The notes under the pieces were generated by a model. The model was not told the DNA's origin. It searched no databases and saw only the letters and a program-made list of their open reading frames with translations. From Saccharopolyspora galaxeae (GTDB lineage: Bacteria; Actinomycetota; Actinomycetes; Mycobacteriales; Pseudonocardiaceae), in assembly GCF_016526145.1 (NCBI RefSeq), contig NZ_JADDUE010000004.1, positions 1 to 64,000 on the forward strand: a DNA stretch of 64,000 bases, written 5' to 3'. A program made the position numbers and the translations under genes. Within the stretch, counting starts at the first letter, position 1. Every line of letters starts with the position of its first letter. Shown piece by piece: positions 7,716-16,194 of the stretch.

Positions 7716-8657
7716 TCAGTCGACCCGCAGGAGTCCTTCCTGGACGACGGTGGCGACCAGGCGGCCGTCGCGGGCGAAGAAGCGGCCGGTGGTGAGGCCG
7801 CGCGCGCCGGATGCGCTCGGGGACGAGCAGTCGTAGAGCAGCCACTCGTCGGCGCGGAACGGGCGGTGGAACCACATCGCGTGGTCCAGGCTCGCGCCGG
7901 AGACCTTGTCCAGCCCCCAGTACACGCCGTGCCGCACCAGCACCGAATCCAGCAACGTCAGGTCCGATGCGAACGCCGCCATGCACACGTGCAGCAGCTT
8001 GTCGTCGCCGAGCACTCCGTCGGCGCGCATCCACACCTGGCTGCGGGCCTCGCGGGAACCGTTGTCCCTGCGCTGCCACGGCGGGCCGGTGACGTAGCGG
8101 ACGTCGATCGGCCGCGGCGGGTAGGTGCCGCCGAGCCGGTCCAGCACGCCCCCGGTGAGCTGTTCGCCGTACGTCGGCAGCGATTCCGGGGCGGGCACGT
8201 CGGGCATCGGCTCCGCGTGGTCGATGCCGTCCTCTTCGATCTGGAACGACGCCGACAGCGAGAAGATCGCCTTGCCGCGCTGCACCGCCACCACCCGGCG
8301 GGTGGTGAACGAACGCCCGTCGCGGGTGCGATCCACCTCGTAGACGATCGGGACGCTGGGATCACCGGGCCGGATGAAGTAGGCGTGCAGCGAATGCACC
8401 TGCCGCTGCTCGGGCACCGTGCGCCCGGCCGCGACCAGGGACTGCCCCGCGACCTGGCCGCCGAAGACCCGCACCGGGGCCTCGGCGGGGCTCACGCCGC
8501 GGAAGATGTCCTGCTCGATCCGCTCCAGGTCGAGCAGGCCGATCAGCCGGTCCAGCACCGGCTGGCCGTGCGGCACCCCGTTGACGTCCAGCGGAACCGA
8601 GCTGTCGATGTGCAGGCCGGCGGGGTCGGCGGCCGCGGCCCGTGCCGCTTCGGTCAC
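7716..8657 (-). CDS. tesB: Acyl-CoA thioesterase II
   Basis: A 313-residue double-hotdog thioesterase that hydrolyses medium- and long-chain acyl-CoA in the cytoplasm. N-terminal hotdog signatures are FRGVSPAEAPVRVFGGQVAGQSL and HSLHAYFIRPGDPSVPIVYEVDRTRDGRSF. The C-terminal hotdog has LDHAMWFHRPFRADEWLLYD, then SPSASGARGL, and VVQEGLLR. These supply the Asp, Ser/Thr and Gln of the TesB active site. I chose GTG 8657 because GAGGA sits 6 bases upstream. The longer frame adds a basic lead. It is 98 bases downstream of pyk on the same strand and may be read through from it. Confidence 0.92.
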   Translation of the reverse strand: MTEAARAAAADPAGLHIDSSVPLDVNGVPHGQPVLDRLIGLLDLERIEQDIFRGVSPAEAPVRVFGGQVAGQSLVAAGRTVPEQRQVHSLHAYFIRPGDPSVPIVYEVDRTRDGRSFTTRRVVAVQRGKAIFSLSASFQIEEDGIDHAEPMPDVPAPESLPTYGEQLTGGVLDRLGGTYPPRPIDVRYVTGPPWQRRDNGSREARSQVWMRADGVLGDDKLLHVCMAAFASDLTLLDSVLVRHGVYWGLDKVSGASLDHAMWFHRPFRADEWLLYDCSSPSASGARGLTTGRFFARDGRLVATVVQEGLLRVD

Positions 8658-8755
8658 TTGTGCTCCTCGGGCGTGTCGTGCGGGTCGGCGGGCGGGAAGC
8701 GCCACTGGTTCCCGCCGGCGCGGAAGTCCGCGCGGACCGGCCCGCGGAACCCGGC

Positions 8756-10177
8756 TCAGACGTGGTCTTCCTCGCCGAGCCGGTGCACCCGGATCAGGTT
8801 CGTCGAACCCACGGTGCCCGGCGGAGAACCGGCGACGATGACCACCATGTCGCCGCGCTGCGACCGGCCGAGCGAGAGCATGGCCTGGTCCACCTGGCGG
8901 ACCATCTGGTCGGTCGTGTCCACTTTATGCACCAGGAACGTCTCCGTCCCCCAAGTGAGAGCGAGCTGACTGCGCACCGACTCCTCCGGCGTGAAAGCCA
9001 GCAGCGGCAGCCGGGTGTGCAGCCGCGCCAGCCGCCGCACGGTGTCTCCGGACTGGGTGAACGCGACCAGCGCCTTGGCGTTCAGGCGCTCGCCGATGTC
9101 CCTGGCGCCGTAGGAGAGCACGCCGCGCTTGGTGCGCGGCACGTGGCTCAGCGGCGGTGGCGTGGCCGAGCCGGCCTCGACCGCCTCGACGATGCGGGAC
9201 ATGGTCTGCACGGTGTCGATGGCGTAGTCGCCGACGCTGGTCTCGCCGGAGAGCATCACCGCGTCCGTGCCGTCCAGCACCGCGTTGGCCACGTCCGAGG
9301 TCTCCGCCCGGGTCGGCCGCGGGTTGTGGATCATCGAGTCCAGCATCTGGGTGGCGACGATGACCGGCTTGGCGTTCTCCCGCGCGATCCGGATGGCCTT
9401 CTTCTGCACCAGCGGCACGTGTTCGAGCGGGAGCTCCACGCCGAGGTCACCGCGGGCGACCATGACACCGTCGAAGGCCAGCACGATGGCCTCCAGGTTG
9501 TCCACCGCCTCCGGCTTCTCCAGCTTGGCGATCACCGGCACCCGCCTGCCTTCCCGGTCCATCACCTGGTGCACCAGGTCGATGTCGGCGGGGCTGCGCA
9601 CGAACGACAACGCGATGAAGTCCACCCCGAGCCGCAGGGCGAACTCGAGGTCCGCGACGTCCTTGTCGGACAGCGCGGGCACCGAGACGTCCATGCCCGG
9701 CATGGAAAGTCCTTTGTGGTTCGAGACGGGGCCGCCCTCGACGACCTCGCAGACCACGTCGTCACCTTCGACGGCGGTGATGGTCAGGCCCACCTTGCCG
9801 TCGTCGACCAGCACCCGGTCGCCCGCCTTGGCATCCGAGGCCAGGCCCTTGTAGGTGGTGGACACCCGATCATGGGTGCCTTCGACGTCCTCGACGGTGA
9901 TGCGCACTACCTCACCGGTGCGCCACTCGACGGGACCGTCCGCGAACGTGCCGAGACGGATCTTCGGCCCCTGCAGGTCACCGAGCACCCCAACGGCGCG
10001 GCCGCTCTCCTTCGCGGCGGTGCGCACGAGGTCGTAGACCTCTTGGTGATCGGCGTGGCTGCCGTGGCTGAAGTTCAGCCGGGCGACGTCCATTCCGCTG
10101 CTGACGAGCTCGGCCACCTTCTCCGGCGAGGCGGTGGCGGGGCCCATGGTACAAACGATCTTGGCTCGTCGACTCAC
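8756..10177 (-). CDS. pyk: Pyruvate kinase
   Basis: A 473-residue glycolytic enzyme that transfers phosphate from phosphoenolpyruvate to ADP. It shows KIVCTMGPATASPE, RLNFSHGSHADH, DLQGPKIRLG, the catalytic-lysine motif PVIAKLEKPEAVDN, MVARGDLGVELP and MLDSMIHNPRPTRAE, and ends with a C-terminal allosteric domain (SGDTVRRLARLHTRLPLLAFTP). Length is normal. The start is GTG at 10177. A TACGCT -10-like box lies 8 bases upstream, suggesting a near-leaderless mRNA. The VanZ-like gene is divergent. Confidence 0.97.
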   Translation of the reverse strand: MSRRAKIVCTMGPATASPEKVAELVSSGMDVARLNFSHGSHADHQEVYDLVRTAAKESGRAVGVLGDLQGPKIRLGTFADGPVEWRTGEVVRITVEDVEGTHDRVSTTYKGLASDAKAGDRVLVDDGKVGLTITAVEGDDVVCEVVEGGPVSNHKGLSMPGMDVSVPALSDKDVADLEFALRLGVDFIALSFVRSPADIDLVHQVMDREGRRVPVIAKLEKPEAVDNLEAIVLAFDGVMVARGDLGVELPLEHVPLVQKKAIRIARENAKPVIVATQMLDSMIHNPRPTRAETSDVANAVLDGTDAVMLSGETSVGDYAIDTVQTMSRIVEAVEAGSATPPPLSHVPRTKRGVLSYGARDIGERLNAKALVAFTQSGDTVRRLARLHTRLPLLAFTPEESVRSQLALTWGTETFLVHKVDTTDQMVRQVDQAMLSLGRSQRGDMVVIVAGSPPGTVGSTNLIRVHRLGEEDHV

Positions 10178-10295
10178 ATCGGGTCAGCGTAGTCTGTGCG
10201 AGCGCGCGTGGAGCACGCGACCACCAGGAACGAGCCGATCGGGATCTTGTCGTGCTGAATCATTACAGGGCAGGCCATTGCGAGCGGGTCCGGCG

Positions 10296-10646
10296 GTGAG
10301 CGCGCGGCTCGCGCACTGCGCGTTCGGCGCGGTCTTCGCGATCAGCCTGCTCGTGCTGTTCACCCCGGAGTCGGGGGTGCCGTCCGCGCCGCCCGGCACG
10401 GACAAACTCGTGCACCTGGTGCTGTTCGCGGCGCTGGCGATCAGCGGCTTCCGGATCCCGCAGATCCCGCTGCTGATCGGGCTGATCTGCTACGCGGGAC
10501 TGTCCGAAGTGGTGCAGGGCCTGCTGCCGCTGGGCCGCAGCGGGGACGTGCTGGACGCGCTCGTGGACGTGCTCGGCGTCGTGGCCGGGTTCGCGTTCAC
10601 CGCCGCCGTTCGGACGGTCCGACGTGGTCGGCGCACCACTGGTTGA
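10296..10646 (+). CDS. VanZ-like small membrane protein
   Basis: A 116-residue membrane protein with three to four hydrophobic segments: CAFGAVFAISLLVLF, LVHLVLFAALAISGF, IPLLIGLICYAGLSEVVQGLLP and VLDVLGVVAGFAFTA. The pattern TDKLVHLVLF, then GLSEVVQGLLPLGRSGDVLDALVDVLGVVAG, is that of VanZ/YIPF-like proteins, a family named for teicoplanin resistance but with no defined activity. I place the start at GTG 10296, just before the first hydrophobic segment. The upstream in-frame extension overlaps the pyk promoter region. It converges on, and overlaps by 50 bases, the DUF2461 gene. Confidence 0.75.
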   Translation: MSARLAHCAFGAVFAISLLVLFTPESGVPSAPPGTDKLVHLVLFAALAISGFRIPQIPLLIGLICYAGLSEVVQGLLPLGRSGDVLDALVDVLGVVAGFAFTAAVRTVRRGRRTTG

Positions 10647-11274
10647 GCTCGCGCAGTTTCCGCCAGCCCTTGCGCACGCGGGTGAGGCAGTCGCGCTGGT
10701 GCAGCACGTCGTCCGGTTCCCACCGGCGAACCGCGTAGAGCGTGCGGTGTCGCAGCAGTTCCAGGCGCGGATGATCGGCGGCGAACCCGCGCGGACGGCT
10801 CTTGAGGGTGTCGCCGAGGATCTCCCAGCCCGGCCGGAGTCCGTCGACGATCTCGCGCAGCCGCTCGCCGTGCACCTGCTCGTCCACGGCGGTGCGGAAG
10901 CGGGCGAGCTGATCGGGTTCGGTGTGGAAGCAGCCGCCCGCGACGAGCATCCCGTCCGCGCTGACCTCCACGTAGCACGCGCCGCCGCCGCGACCGGCTT
11001 CGATCACTCCGCCGCAGTGCGTCTTGTACGGCGACTTGTCGCGGCTGAACCGCACGTCGCGATGCGGGCGGAAGACCTTCGCGCGGCCGTTCGCCGCGGC
11101 GCTGTCCACACCGGGCGCGAACTCAGCGGCCAGTTCGGACAGCAATGCCTCCATCGGCTCGCGCACGTGCTGCTGGTAGACCGCCTTCTGGTCGTTCCAG
11201 TACGCCTTTGAGTTGTCGGCTTCGAGTCCTTCGTAGAACTCGACCGCCCCGTCCCCGAAACCTTCGAAACGCAC
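10597..11274 (-). CDS. DUF2461 / TIGR02453 family protein
   Basis: A 225-residue soluble protein of a widespread uncharacterised family. Diagnostic segments are VEFYEGLEADNSKAYWNDQK (family N-terminus with the N-x-K-x-W/Y pattern), KVFRPHRDVRFSRDKSPYKTH, YVEVSADGMLVAGGCF and LKSRPRGFAADHPRLELLRHR. The family is conserved but has no assigned reaction. GTG at 11274 fits the family N-terminus. The 3' end overlaps the VanZ-like gene tail to tail by 50 bases. Confidence 0.85.
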   Translation of the reverse strand: MRFEGFGDGAVEFYEGLEADNSKAYWNDQKAVYQQHVREPMEALLSELAAEFAPGVDSAAANGRAKVFRPHRDVRFSRDKSPYKTHCGGVIEAGRGGGACYVEVSADGMLVAGGCFHTEPDQLARFRTAVDEQVHGERLREIVDGLRPGWEILGDTLKSRPRGFAADHPRLELLRHRTLYAVRRWEPDDVLHQRDCLTRVRKGWRKLRELNQWCADHVGPSERRR

Positions 11275-11322
11275 CCGGCCAGCTTAGGAGCGGGGCCGGA
11301 CGCTCCGATCCGCGGTAGGCGG

Positions 11323-11367
11323 CGAAATCCCGTTGCCCCGAAATCCCGTTGCAGGGGCGCCTACGCT
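11323..11367 (+). promoter_or_regulatory. Candidate leaderless promoter with 14-bp direct repeat
   Basis: CGAAATCCCGTTGC occurs at 11323–11336 and again at 11339–11352, a 16-bp period. TACGCT (11362–11367) then ends 6 bases before the GTG of the Mph-like gene. The repeat would sit over the -35 region and could be an activator or repressor site. Confidence 0.45.
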
Positions 11368-11373
11368 GATCTT

Positions 11374-12255
11374 GTGACCGTCGAAGTGGCGCGCAGGCAC
11401 GGCCTCGAGCTGCGGATCGAGGAGGTCGACGAGACCGGGTGGGACTTCCGGGTCCGGCACGGCGCGGACTCGCAAGGCCGGTGGTGGGTGCTGCGGGAGC
11501 CGCGGCGCCCGGAGGTGTCGAGCCGCATCCCGATCGAGGCGCGGGTGCTGGAGCTGCTGCGGCCGCGGCTGGATGTGGAGCTGCCCCGGTGGGAGGTGTG
11601 CGCGCCGGACCTCGTGGCGTATCGCCGCCTCGGTGGTGCTCCGCTGGCCGACGAAGATCCGGTGACGTTGCCGTACCGCTGGACGGGAACGGCGCCGGAC
11701 GACTACTTCGGCGCGCTCGGTGCCACGATCGCCGAGCTGCACCGGGTTCCGATCGATGCGGCCGCGGCGACCGGCGTGGCGGTCCGCGACGACGGGGAGT
11801 GCCGCGCCGAGCGCGCGGCCGAACTCGCCGACGCGCAGGCGGAACTGGGCGTTCCCGGGCACGCGCGGGATCGGTGGCGGCGCTGGCTGGACGACGAGCG
11901 CTGCTGGGCCGGGCGGCCGCGGCTGGTGCACAACGATCTGTCCCCGAACCACACGCTGGTCGACGAAACCGGTGCGCTGCGCGGAATCCTCGACTGGGCC
12001 GACGCGGCCGTGGACGATCCCGCGCAAGATTTCGCAGCGCCGTACGTGGCGTTCGGCGCGGACGGGCTCGACCGGCTGCTCGCCGCCTACGACCGGGCGG
12101 GTGGTGCGCCGCACGAGCGTTTCCGCGAGCACGTCGTGCTGCTCGCGGAGTTCCGGTACCGCGTTTCCCTCGGCTTGCACGGGCTCCGGACCGGCAACGA
12201 CGACTACGTGGCGCTGGCTCGCGCGCGCCTCGCGGATCCCGTGCTCCCGGAGTAG
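11374..12255 (+). CDS. Macrolide 2'-phosphotransferase-like kinase (Mph/APH superfamily)
   Basis: A 293-residue protein that follows the Mph layout closely. The N-terminus has ARRHGLELRI, a DFRV-type strand, WWVLREPRRPEVSSRIPIEARVLELL, and then LRPRLDVELPRW. The catalytic segment is LVHNDLSPNHTLV, followed by GILDWADAAVDDPAQDFA (metal site and the DPAxD motif). Mph enzymes phosphorylate the desosamine 2'-OH of macrolides with GTP. In a soil actinomycete this may be intrinsic resistance or a relative with another substrate. GTG 11374 lies 6 bases after a TACGCT -10-like box, so the mRNA is probably leaderless. A 14-bp direct repeat precedes it. An XRE–cupin regulator follows after 43 bases. 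Confidence 0.8.
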   Translation: MTVEVARRHGLELRIEEVDETGWDFRVRHGADSQGRWWVLREPRRPEVSSRIPIEARVLELLRPRLDVELPRWEVCAPDLVAYRRLGGAPLADEDPVTLPYRWTGTAPDDYFGALGATIAELHRVPIDAAAATGVAVRDDGECRAERAAELADAQAELGVPGHARDRWRRWLDDERCWAGRPRLVHNDLSPNHTLVDETGALRGILDWADAAVDDPAQDFAAPYVAFGADGLDRLLAAYDRAGGAPHERFREHVVLLAEFRYRVSLGLHGLRTGNDDYVALARARLADPVLPE

Positions 12256-12298
12256 CGGTTCTGGCAACCTCGCTTGCCGATCCGGGAAACTGGCGGTC

Positions 12299-12874
12299 AT
12301 GGAAGAAGTGCTGGCCGAGGTGGGGCCACGGTTGAAGCAGGTGCGCAAGCAGCGCGGCGCGACGCTGGCGGCGCTGTCCCGGGCCACCGGGATCTCGGTG
12401 AGCACGCTTTCGCGCCTGGAGTCCGGGCAGCGCAAACCCAGCCTGGAGCTGTTGCTGCCGCTGGCGCGGGCGCACCAGGTGCCGCTGGACGAGCTGGTCG
12501 GCGCACCGCAGGTCGGCGATCCGCGGGTGCACGCCCGCCCGCGCAAGGTCGGCGGCATGACCGTGGTTCCGCTGAGCAGGCAACCCGGCGGGCTGCAGGC
12601 GTTCAAGATGGTGCTGCCCGCGAAACCGGCGCACCCGGTCGAGCCGCGCAGCCACGAGGGCTACGAGTGGCTGTACGTGCTCAGCGGCCGGCTCCGCCTG
12701 GTGCTGGGCGAGCAGGACTTCGTGCTGCGCACCGGCGAGGTCGCCGAGTTCGACACGCACCTGCCGCACTGGATGGGTTCCACCGGCGACGGGCCGGTCG
12801 AGCTGCTGAGCCTGTTCGGCCCGCAAGGCGAGCGGATGCACTTGCGCGCCGCCCCGCGCCGCTCCGGACGATAA
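12299..12874 (+). CDS. XRE-family regulator with C-terminal cupin domain
   Basis: A 191-residue transcription factor. Residues about 8–65 form an HTH of the XRE type (LKQVRKQRGATLAALSRATG, then ISVSTLSRLESGQRKPSLELL). Residues about 110–180 form a cupin_2 domain (HEGYEWLYVLSGRLRLVLGE, then FVLRTGEVAEFDTHLPHWMG), which usually binds a small ligand or metal. The architecture is the common HTH_XRE–cupin single-module regulator. The start ATG at 12299 fits the domain boundary. It is 43 bases downstream of the Mph-like kinase in the same direction and could regulate it or sense its substrate. That link is an inference. Confidence 0.88.
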   Translation: MEEVLAEVGPRLKQVRKQRGATLAALSRATGISVSTLSRLESGQRKPSLELLLPLARAHQVPLDELVGAPQVGDPRVHARPRKVGGMTVVPLSRQPGGLQAFKMVLPAKPAHPVEPRSHEGYEWLYVLSGRLRLVLGEQDFVLRTGEVAEFDTHLPHWMGSTGDGPVELLSLFGPQGERMHLRAAPRRSGR

Positions 12875-12942
12875 CCCACCGCAAGTCTGTGACCTGCAAG
12901 ATCGTCGTCTCCGGCGGCCTGGCGTCGGGTTACGCTCGGGTC

Positions 12943-15309
12943 GTGGTCTCCAGTGCGCGCGCGGCCCGCGTTCGCGAGCCAGCGGGCAACCTCCCGGTCG
13001 ACGTGACGAGTTTCGTCGGCCGGCGCCACGAGATCACCCGCACCAAACGGCTGCTGGCCGAGTCGCGGCTGGTGACCCTCACCGGGCAGGGCGGGGTCGG
13101 CAAGACCCGGCTGGCGCTGCGGGTTGCGGCGGGCATGCGGCGCGCGTTCCGGGACAAGGCGTGGTGCGTGAGCCTGGAGGAGCTGCGCGACGGCTCGCTG
13201 CTGACCGAGGCCGTGATCGAGCAGCTCAACCTCGGCGGCCCGTCGGCGGGCAGCGACGTGGACACCGTGGTCGGGCATCTCAGGCACCGCGAGATGCTGC
13301 TGGTGCTGGACAACTGCGAGCACGTGATCGAGGACGCCGCGCTGTTCGTGGACGGGGTGATCCGCTGGTGCCCCGGGGTGCGGGTGCTGGCGACCAGCAG
13401 GCAGTCCCTCGGCGTCGCCGGGGAGGCCACGCTGGTGGTGCCGCCGCTGCAGGTGCCCGACCCGGACGATCCGCCGCCGCCGGAGTCCTACGAGCAGTTC
13501 TCCTCGGTGCGGCTGTTCCTGGACCGGGTGCGGGCGACGGTCCCGGACTTCGAGGTGGGCACCGACGCCGACGCGGACTCCGAACAGGGCGCGGGCGACG
13601 GCGCAACGCTCATGCGGCTGGTGGCCGAACTGGACGGCAATCCGCTGGCGATCGAGCTGGCCGCGGTGCGGCTGCGCTCGCTGTCGCTGCAGCAGCTCGA
13701 AGAGCGGCTCGTCGAGCGCTACAGCCTGCTGACCGAAGGCCGCCGCGGCGCCCCGGCGCGGCAGCAGAGCCTGCGCGCGCTGATCGACTGGAGCTGGGAG
13801 TTGTGCTCCGAGCAGGACCGGACGGCGTGGGCGCGGGTCTCGGTGTTCTCCGGCAGCTTCGGGCTGGAAGCCGCCGAGCACGTGGCCGCGGACGGGCTCA
13901 GCCGGGTCAACGTGCTCGGTGCGATGCACTCGCTGGTGGACCAGTCGGTGCTGGTGCGCGAGGAAGAGGCCGGGGAGGTTCGGTTCCGGTTGCTGCACGC
14001 GCTGCGGGACTACGGCGCCGAACGGCTCGCCGAGTCCGGTGAGCAGCGGCGCGTCCTGGTGCGCCACCAGGAGTGGTACGCGAGCGTGGCCGACCGGTTC
14101 AGCACCGACTGGCTCGGTCCGCACCAGGTTTCCTGGGTGCGGGAGCTGCGGCTGGACCTGAACAACCTGCGGATGGCGCTGGACACCGCGGTGCGCGACC
14201 CGGAGACCGCGCCGGCCGCGCTGCGGCTGGCCGCGCGGCTCGCGCCGTTCTGGGGCATCCGGGGACTCAACGGCGAGGCGCGGCATTGGCTGGAGATCGC
14301 GCTGGCCGAAGTTCCGGCGTCGACTCCGGACCGGGCGGGCGGGCTGCGCGCGAACGCCTGGTTCGCGCTGATGCAGGGCGACCCCGAGGCCGCGGACCCG
14401 CTGCTGGCGGAAGCCTCCGAGCTGGCCGAACGGCACGACGACGACCACGAGCGCGCCTACCTGGTGCTGATCTCGGGGATGTCGGCGTTCTTCCGCGGGA
14501 ACCTTCCCGAGGCGGCGCGGCTGCTCGACGATGCGCTGCGCCGGTTCCGCGCGCTGGAGGCCCCCTACGGCGAGCTGTTCGGCCTGTTCGGGCTGGGCCT
14601 GGTCCGCGGCCTCAACGGGGAGCACGAGGACGGGTTGGCGCTGCTGCGGGAGTGCATCGAGGTGACCACCGGCCGCGGTGAGCTGTTCTGGCGTTCCTAC
14701 GCGCTGTGGGCGACCTCCTACATCGAGGTGATGCGCGGGATCTCGGCCCGCGCGGAGACGGCGGCGAAGGAGGCGCTGCGGCTGCAGCGGCAGCTGGACA
14801 ACCGGCTGGCCGGGGCGTTCGCGATCGACATCCTCGCCTGGATCGCGCACCGGCTGGGCCGCAACGAGCGCGCCGCGCGGCTGTTCGGCGCGGCCGCGGC
14901 GGTCTGGGACGCGGTGCGCGCCGCACCGGACTTCTACTCGACCTTCCAGGCCGGGCACAACGATCACGAACGCCGCACCCGCGAAGCGCTCGGCGACCGC
15001 ACCTACCGGGAGTCGTTCGAGCGCGGCTACCGGATGGCGCCGGACGCGGCGATCGACTACGCGCTGGAGATCAAAAAGCCCGGTCGCGCGGTGCCGCAGG
15101 CGGAGCCGTCGGCCACCGCCCTGACCCGGCGGGAACGCGAGATCGCCGAGCTCGTCGCGCAGGGGCGCACGAACAAGGAGATCGCCGAGAGCCTGGTGAT
15201 CGCGCAGCGCACCGTCGAAGGCCACGTGCAGCACATCCTGACCAAGCTGGACTTCTCCTCGCGCGCCCAGATCGCCAGCTGGCTCGCCGGGCACCGCCGC
15301 GAGAGCTGA
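12943..15309 (+). CDS. Large ATP-binding LuxR-family transcriptional regulator (LAL/AfsR-like NTPase core)
   Basis: A 788-residue protein. After a short lead and the segment NLPVDVTSFVGRRHEI there is an STAND/NB-ARC-type NTPase with Walker A GQGGVGKT (about residues 48–55) and Walker B LLVLDNCEHV. A long helical TPR-like middle follows (for example LAERHDDDHERAYLVLISGM). The C-terminus, from residue 727, is a LuxR HTH: LTRREREIAELVAQGRTNKE, then IAESLVIAQRTVEGHVQHIL. Such proteins are ATP-dependent activators, often in secondary metabolism. I chose GTG 12943, which has TACGCT 6 bases upstream and is probably leaderless. The more upstream frame is out of register with family sequence. Its target is unknown. 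Confidence 0.9.
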   Translation: MVSSARAARVREPAGNLPVDVTSFVGRRHEITRTKRLLAESRLVTLTGQGGVGKTRLALRVAAGMRRAFRDKAWCVSLEELRDGSLLTEAVIEQLNLGGPSAGSDVDTVVGHLRHREMLLVLDNCEHVIEDAALFVDGVIRWCPGVRVLATSRQSLGVAGEATLVVPPLQVPDPDDPPPPESYEQFSSVRLFLDRVRATVPDFEVGTDADADSEQGAGDGATLMRLVAELDGNPLAIELAAVRLRSLSLQQLEERLVERYSLLTEGRRGAPARQQSLRALIDWSWELCSEQDRTAWARVSVFSGSFGLEAAEHVAADGLSRVNVLGAMHSLVDQSVLVREEEAGEVRFRLLHALRDYGAERLAESGEQRRVLVRHQEWYASVADRFSTDWLGPHQVSWVRELRLDLNNLRMALDTAVRDPETAPAALRLAARLAPFWGIRGLNGEARHWLEIALAEVPASTPDRAGGLRANAWFALMQGDPEAADPLLAEASELAERHDDDHERAYLVLISGMSAFFRGNLPEAARLLDDALRRFRALEAPYGELFGLFGLGLVRGLNGEHEDGLALLRECIEVTTGRGELFWRSYALWATSYIEVMRGISARAETAAKEALRLQRQLDNRLAGAFAIDILAWIAHRLGRNERAARLFGAAAAVWDAVRAAPDFYSTFQAGHNDHERRTREALGDRTYRESFERGYRMAPDAAIDYALEIKKPGRAVPQAEPSATALTRREREIAELVAQGRTNKEIAESLVIAQRTVEGHVQHILTKLDFSSRAQIASWLAGHRRES

Positions 15310-15394
15310 GGCGGTCCGGCGAGTGGTTCACGGGCCGCTCAGGCGCGGCGCTGAGACACGAACCAGCGCGCACTCTCGGTGACAACGGTCCACG

Positions 15395-15421
15395 TACGCA
15401 ACCAAAGTAGGTAGTTGCGTA
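15395..15421. promoter_or_regulatory. Inverted repeat upstream of the SLT-domain gene
   Basis: TACGCAAC (15395–15402) and GTTGCGTA (15414–15421) form a perfect 8-bp inverted repeat with an 11-base spacer, 50 bases before the SLT-domain start. It could be a dimeric regulator site. The leader did not match the ydaO/c-di-AMP riboswitch, which precedes cell-wall hydrolase genes in other actinomycetes. Confidence 0.45.
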
Positions 15422-15471
15422 GGTAGGAACCGCGATGTACGCGCACGGGGCGTGACGGACTGTGGGGTCTC

Positions 15472-16194
15472 GTGAGTTCCCCCGACCACACCCCCGAAAT
15501 CTTCTGTCCCGACCAGACCCCCGAGCTACCCGAATCTCCGGCCACCGTGCGACGGCTGCGGGAGAAGGCGGCCACCGCCCTGCGCGAACTGTGGACCGCG
15601 TTCACCGGCACCGGCTCCGGCATCGGCCCGCACCGCTTGCCCCCGAGGGTGCGGACCGCGCAGATCGGTGCCGCCGCGGCCGCCACCGGCGTGCTCAGTG
15701 TCGTACTCGGCGCACAAGCCCCGTCCCCCGAGGCCGACACCGAATTCCACGCCGCCGCGCCCGAGGTGGCCGGGCACGTCCAGCCCGGACCGGTGCATCC
15801 CCCGAACGCCGGTTCCGGGCTGGGCGGCGTGCCCGCCGACCCGATCGACGGGTGGATCGCGCAGGCCACCGCAGTGCTGCAGGCGAACGGCGTGCCGCCG
15901 GAGAAGATCGACCCCGAGGCGCTGCGCACGATCATCCAGCACGAGTCCGGCGGCAACCCGGCCGCGGCGAACAACTGGGACTCGAACGCCTCCGCGGGCA
16001 CCCCGTCGAAGGGCCTGATGCAGACCATCGAGCCCACGTTCCACTCGTTCGCGGTGCCCGGGCACCAGGACATCTGGAACCCGGTGGACAACATCGTGGC
16101 GGCCAGCCGCTACTCGATCGAGCGGTACGGATCGGTCTCCGAGGTTCCCGGCGTCACCGGTGTGCAGGGCGGCGGGTCGTACGAAGGCTACTGA
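15472..16194 (+). CDS. Exported/anchored SLT-domain (lytic transglycosylase-like) protein
   Basis: A 240-residue protein. A cytoplasmic lead of about 60 residues precedes one hydrophobic segment (AQIGAAAAATGVLSVVLGAQA). A linker leads to an SLT domain (about 125–240) with the catalytic glutamate in IIQHESGGNPAAAN (E158), then SKGLMQTIEPTFHSF and DNIVAASRYSIERYG. This is the standard ES-, GLMQ- and AAxRY pattern of lytic transglycosylases that cleave peptidoglycan glycan strands outside the membrane. The start GTG follows GGGG. The 3' end overlaps the gntR-like gene by 7 bases, tail to tail. Confidence 0.85.
   Translation: MSSPDHTPEIFCPDQTPELPESPATVRRLREKAATALRELWTAFTGTGSGIGPHRLPPRVRTAQIGAAAAATGVLSVVLGAQAPSPEADTEFHAAAPEVAGHVQPGPVHPPNAGSGLGGVPADPIDGWIAQATAVLQANGVPPEKIDPEALRTIIQHESGGNPAAANNWDSNASAGTPSKGLMQTIEPTFHSFAVPGHQDIWNPVDNIVAASRYSIERYGSVSEVPGVTGVQGGGSYEGY

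Noticed and set aside
15435-15455. Tiny ATG frame (MYAHGA) before the SLT-domain gene
   Set aside because: Too short and in GC-rich leader; more likely chance, though a weak purine-rich site precedes it.
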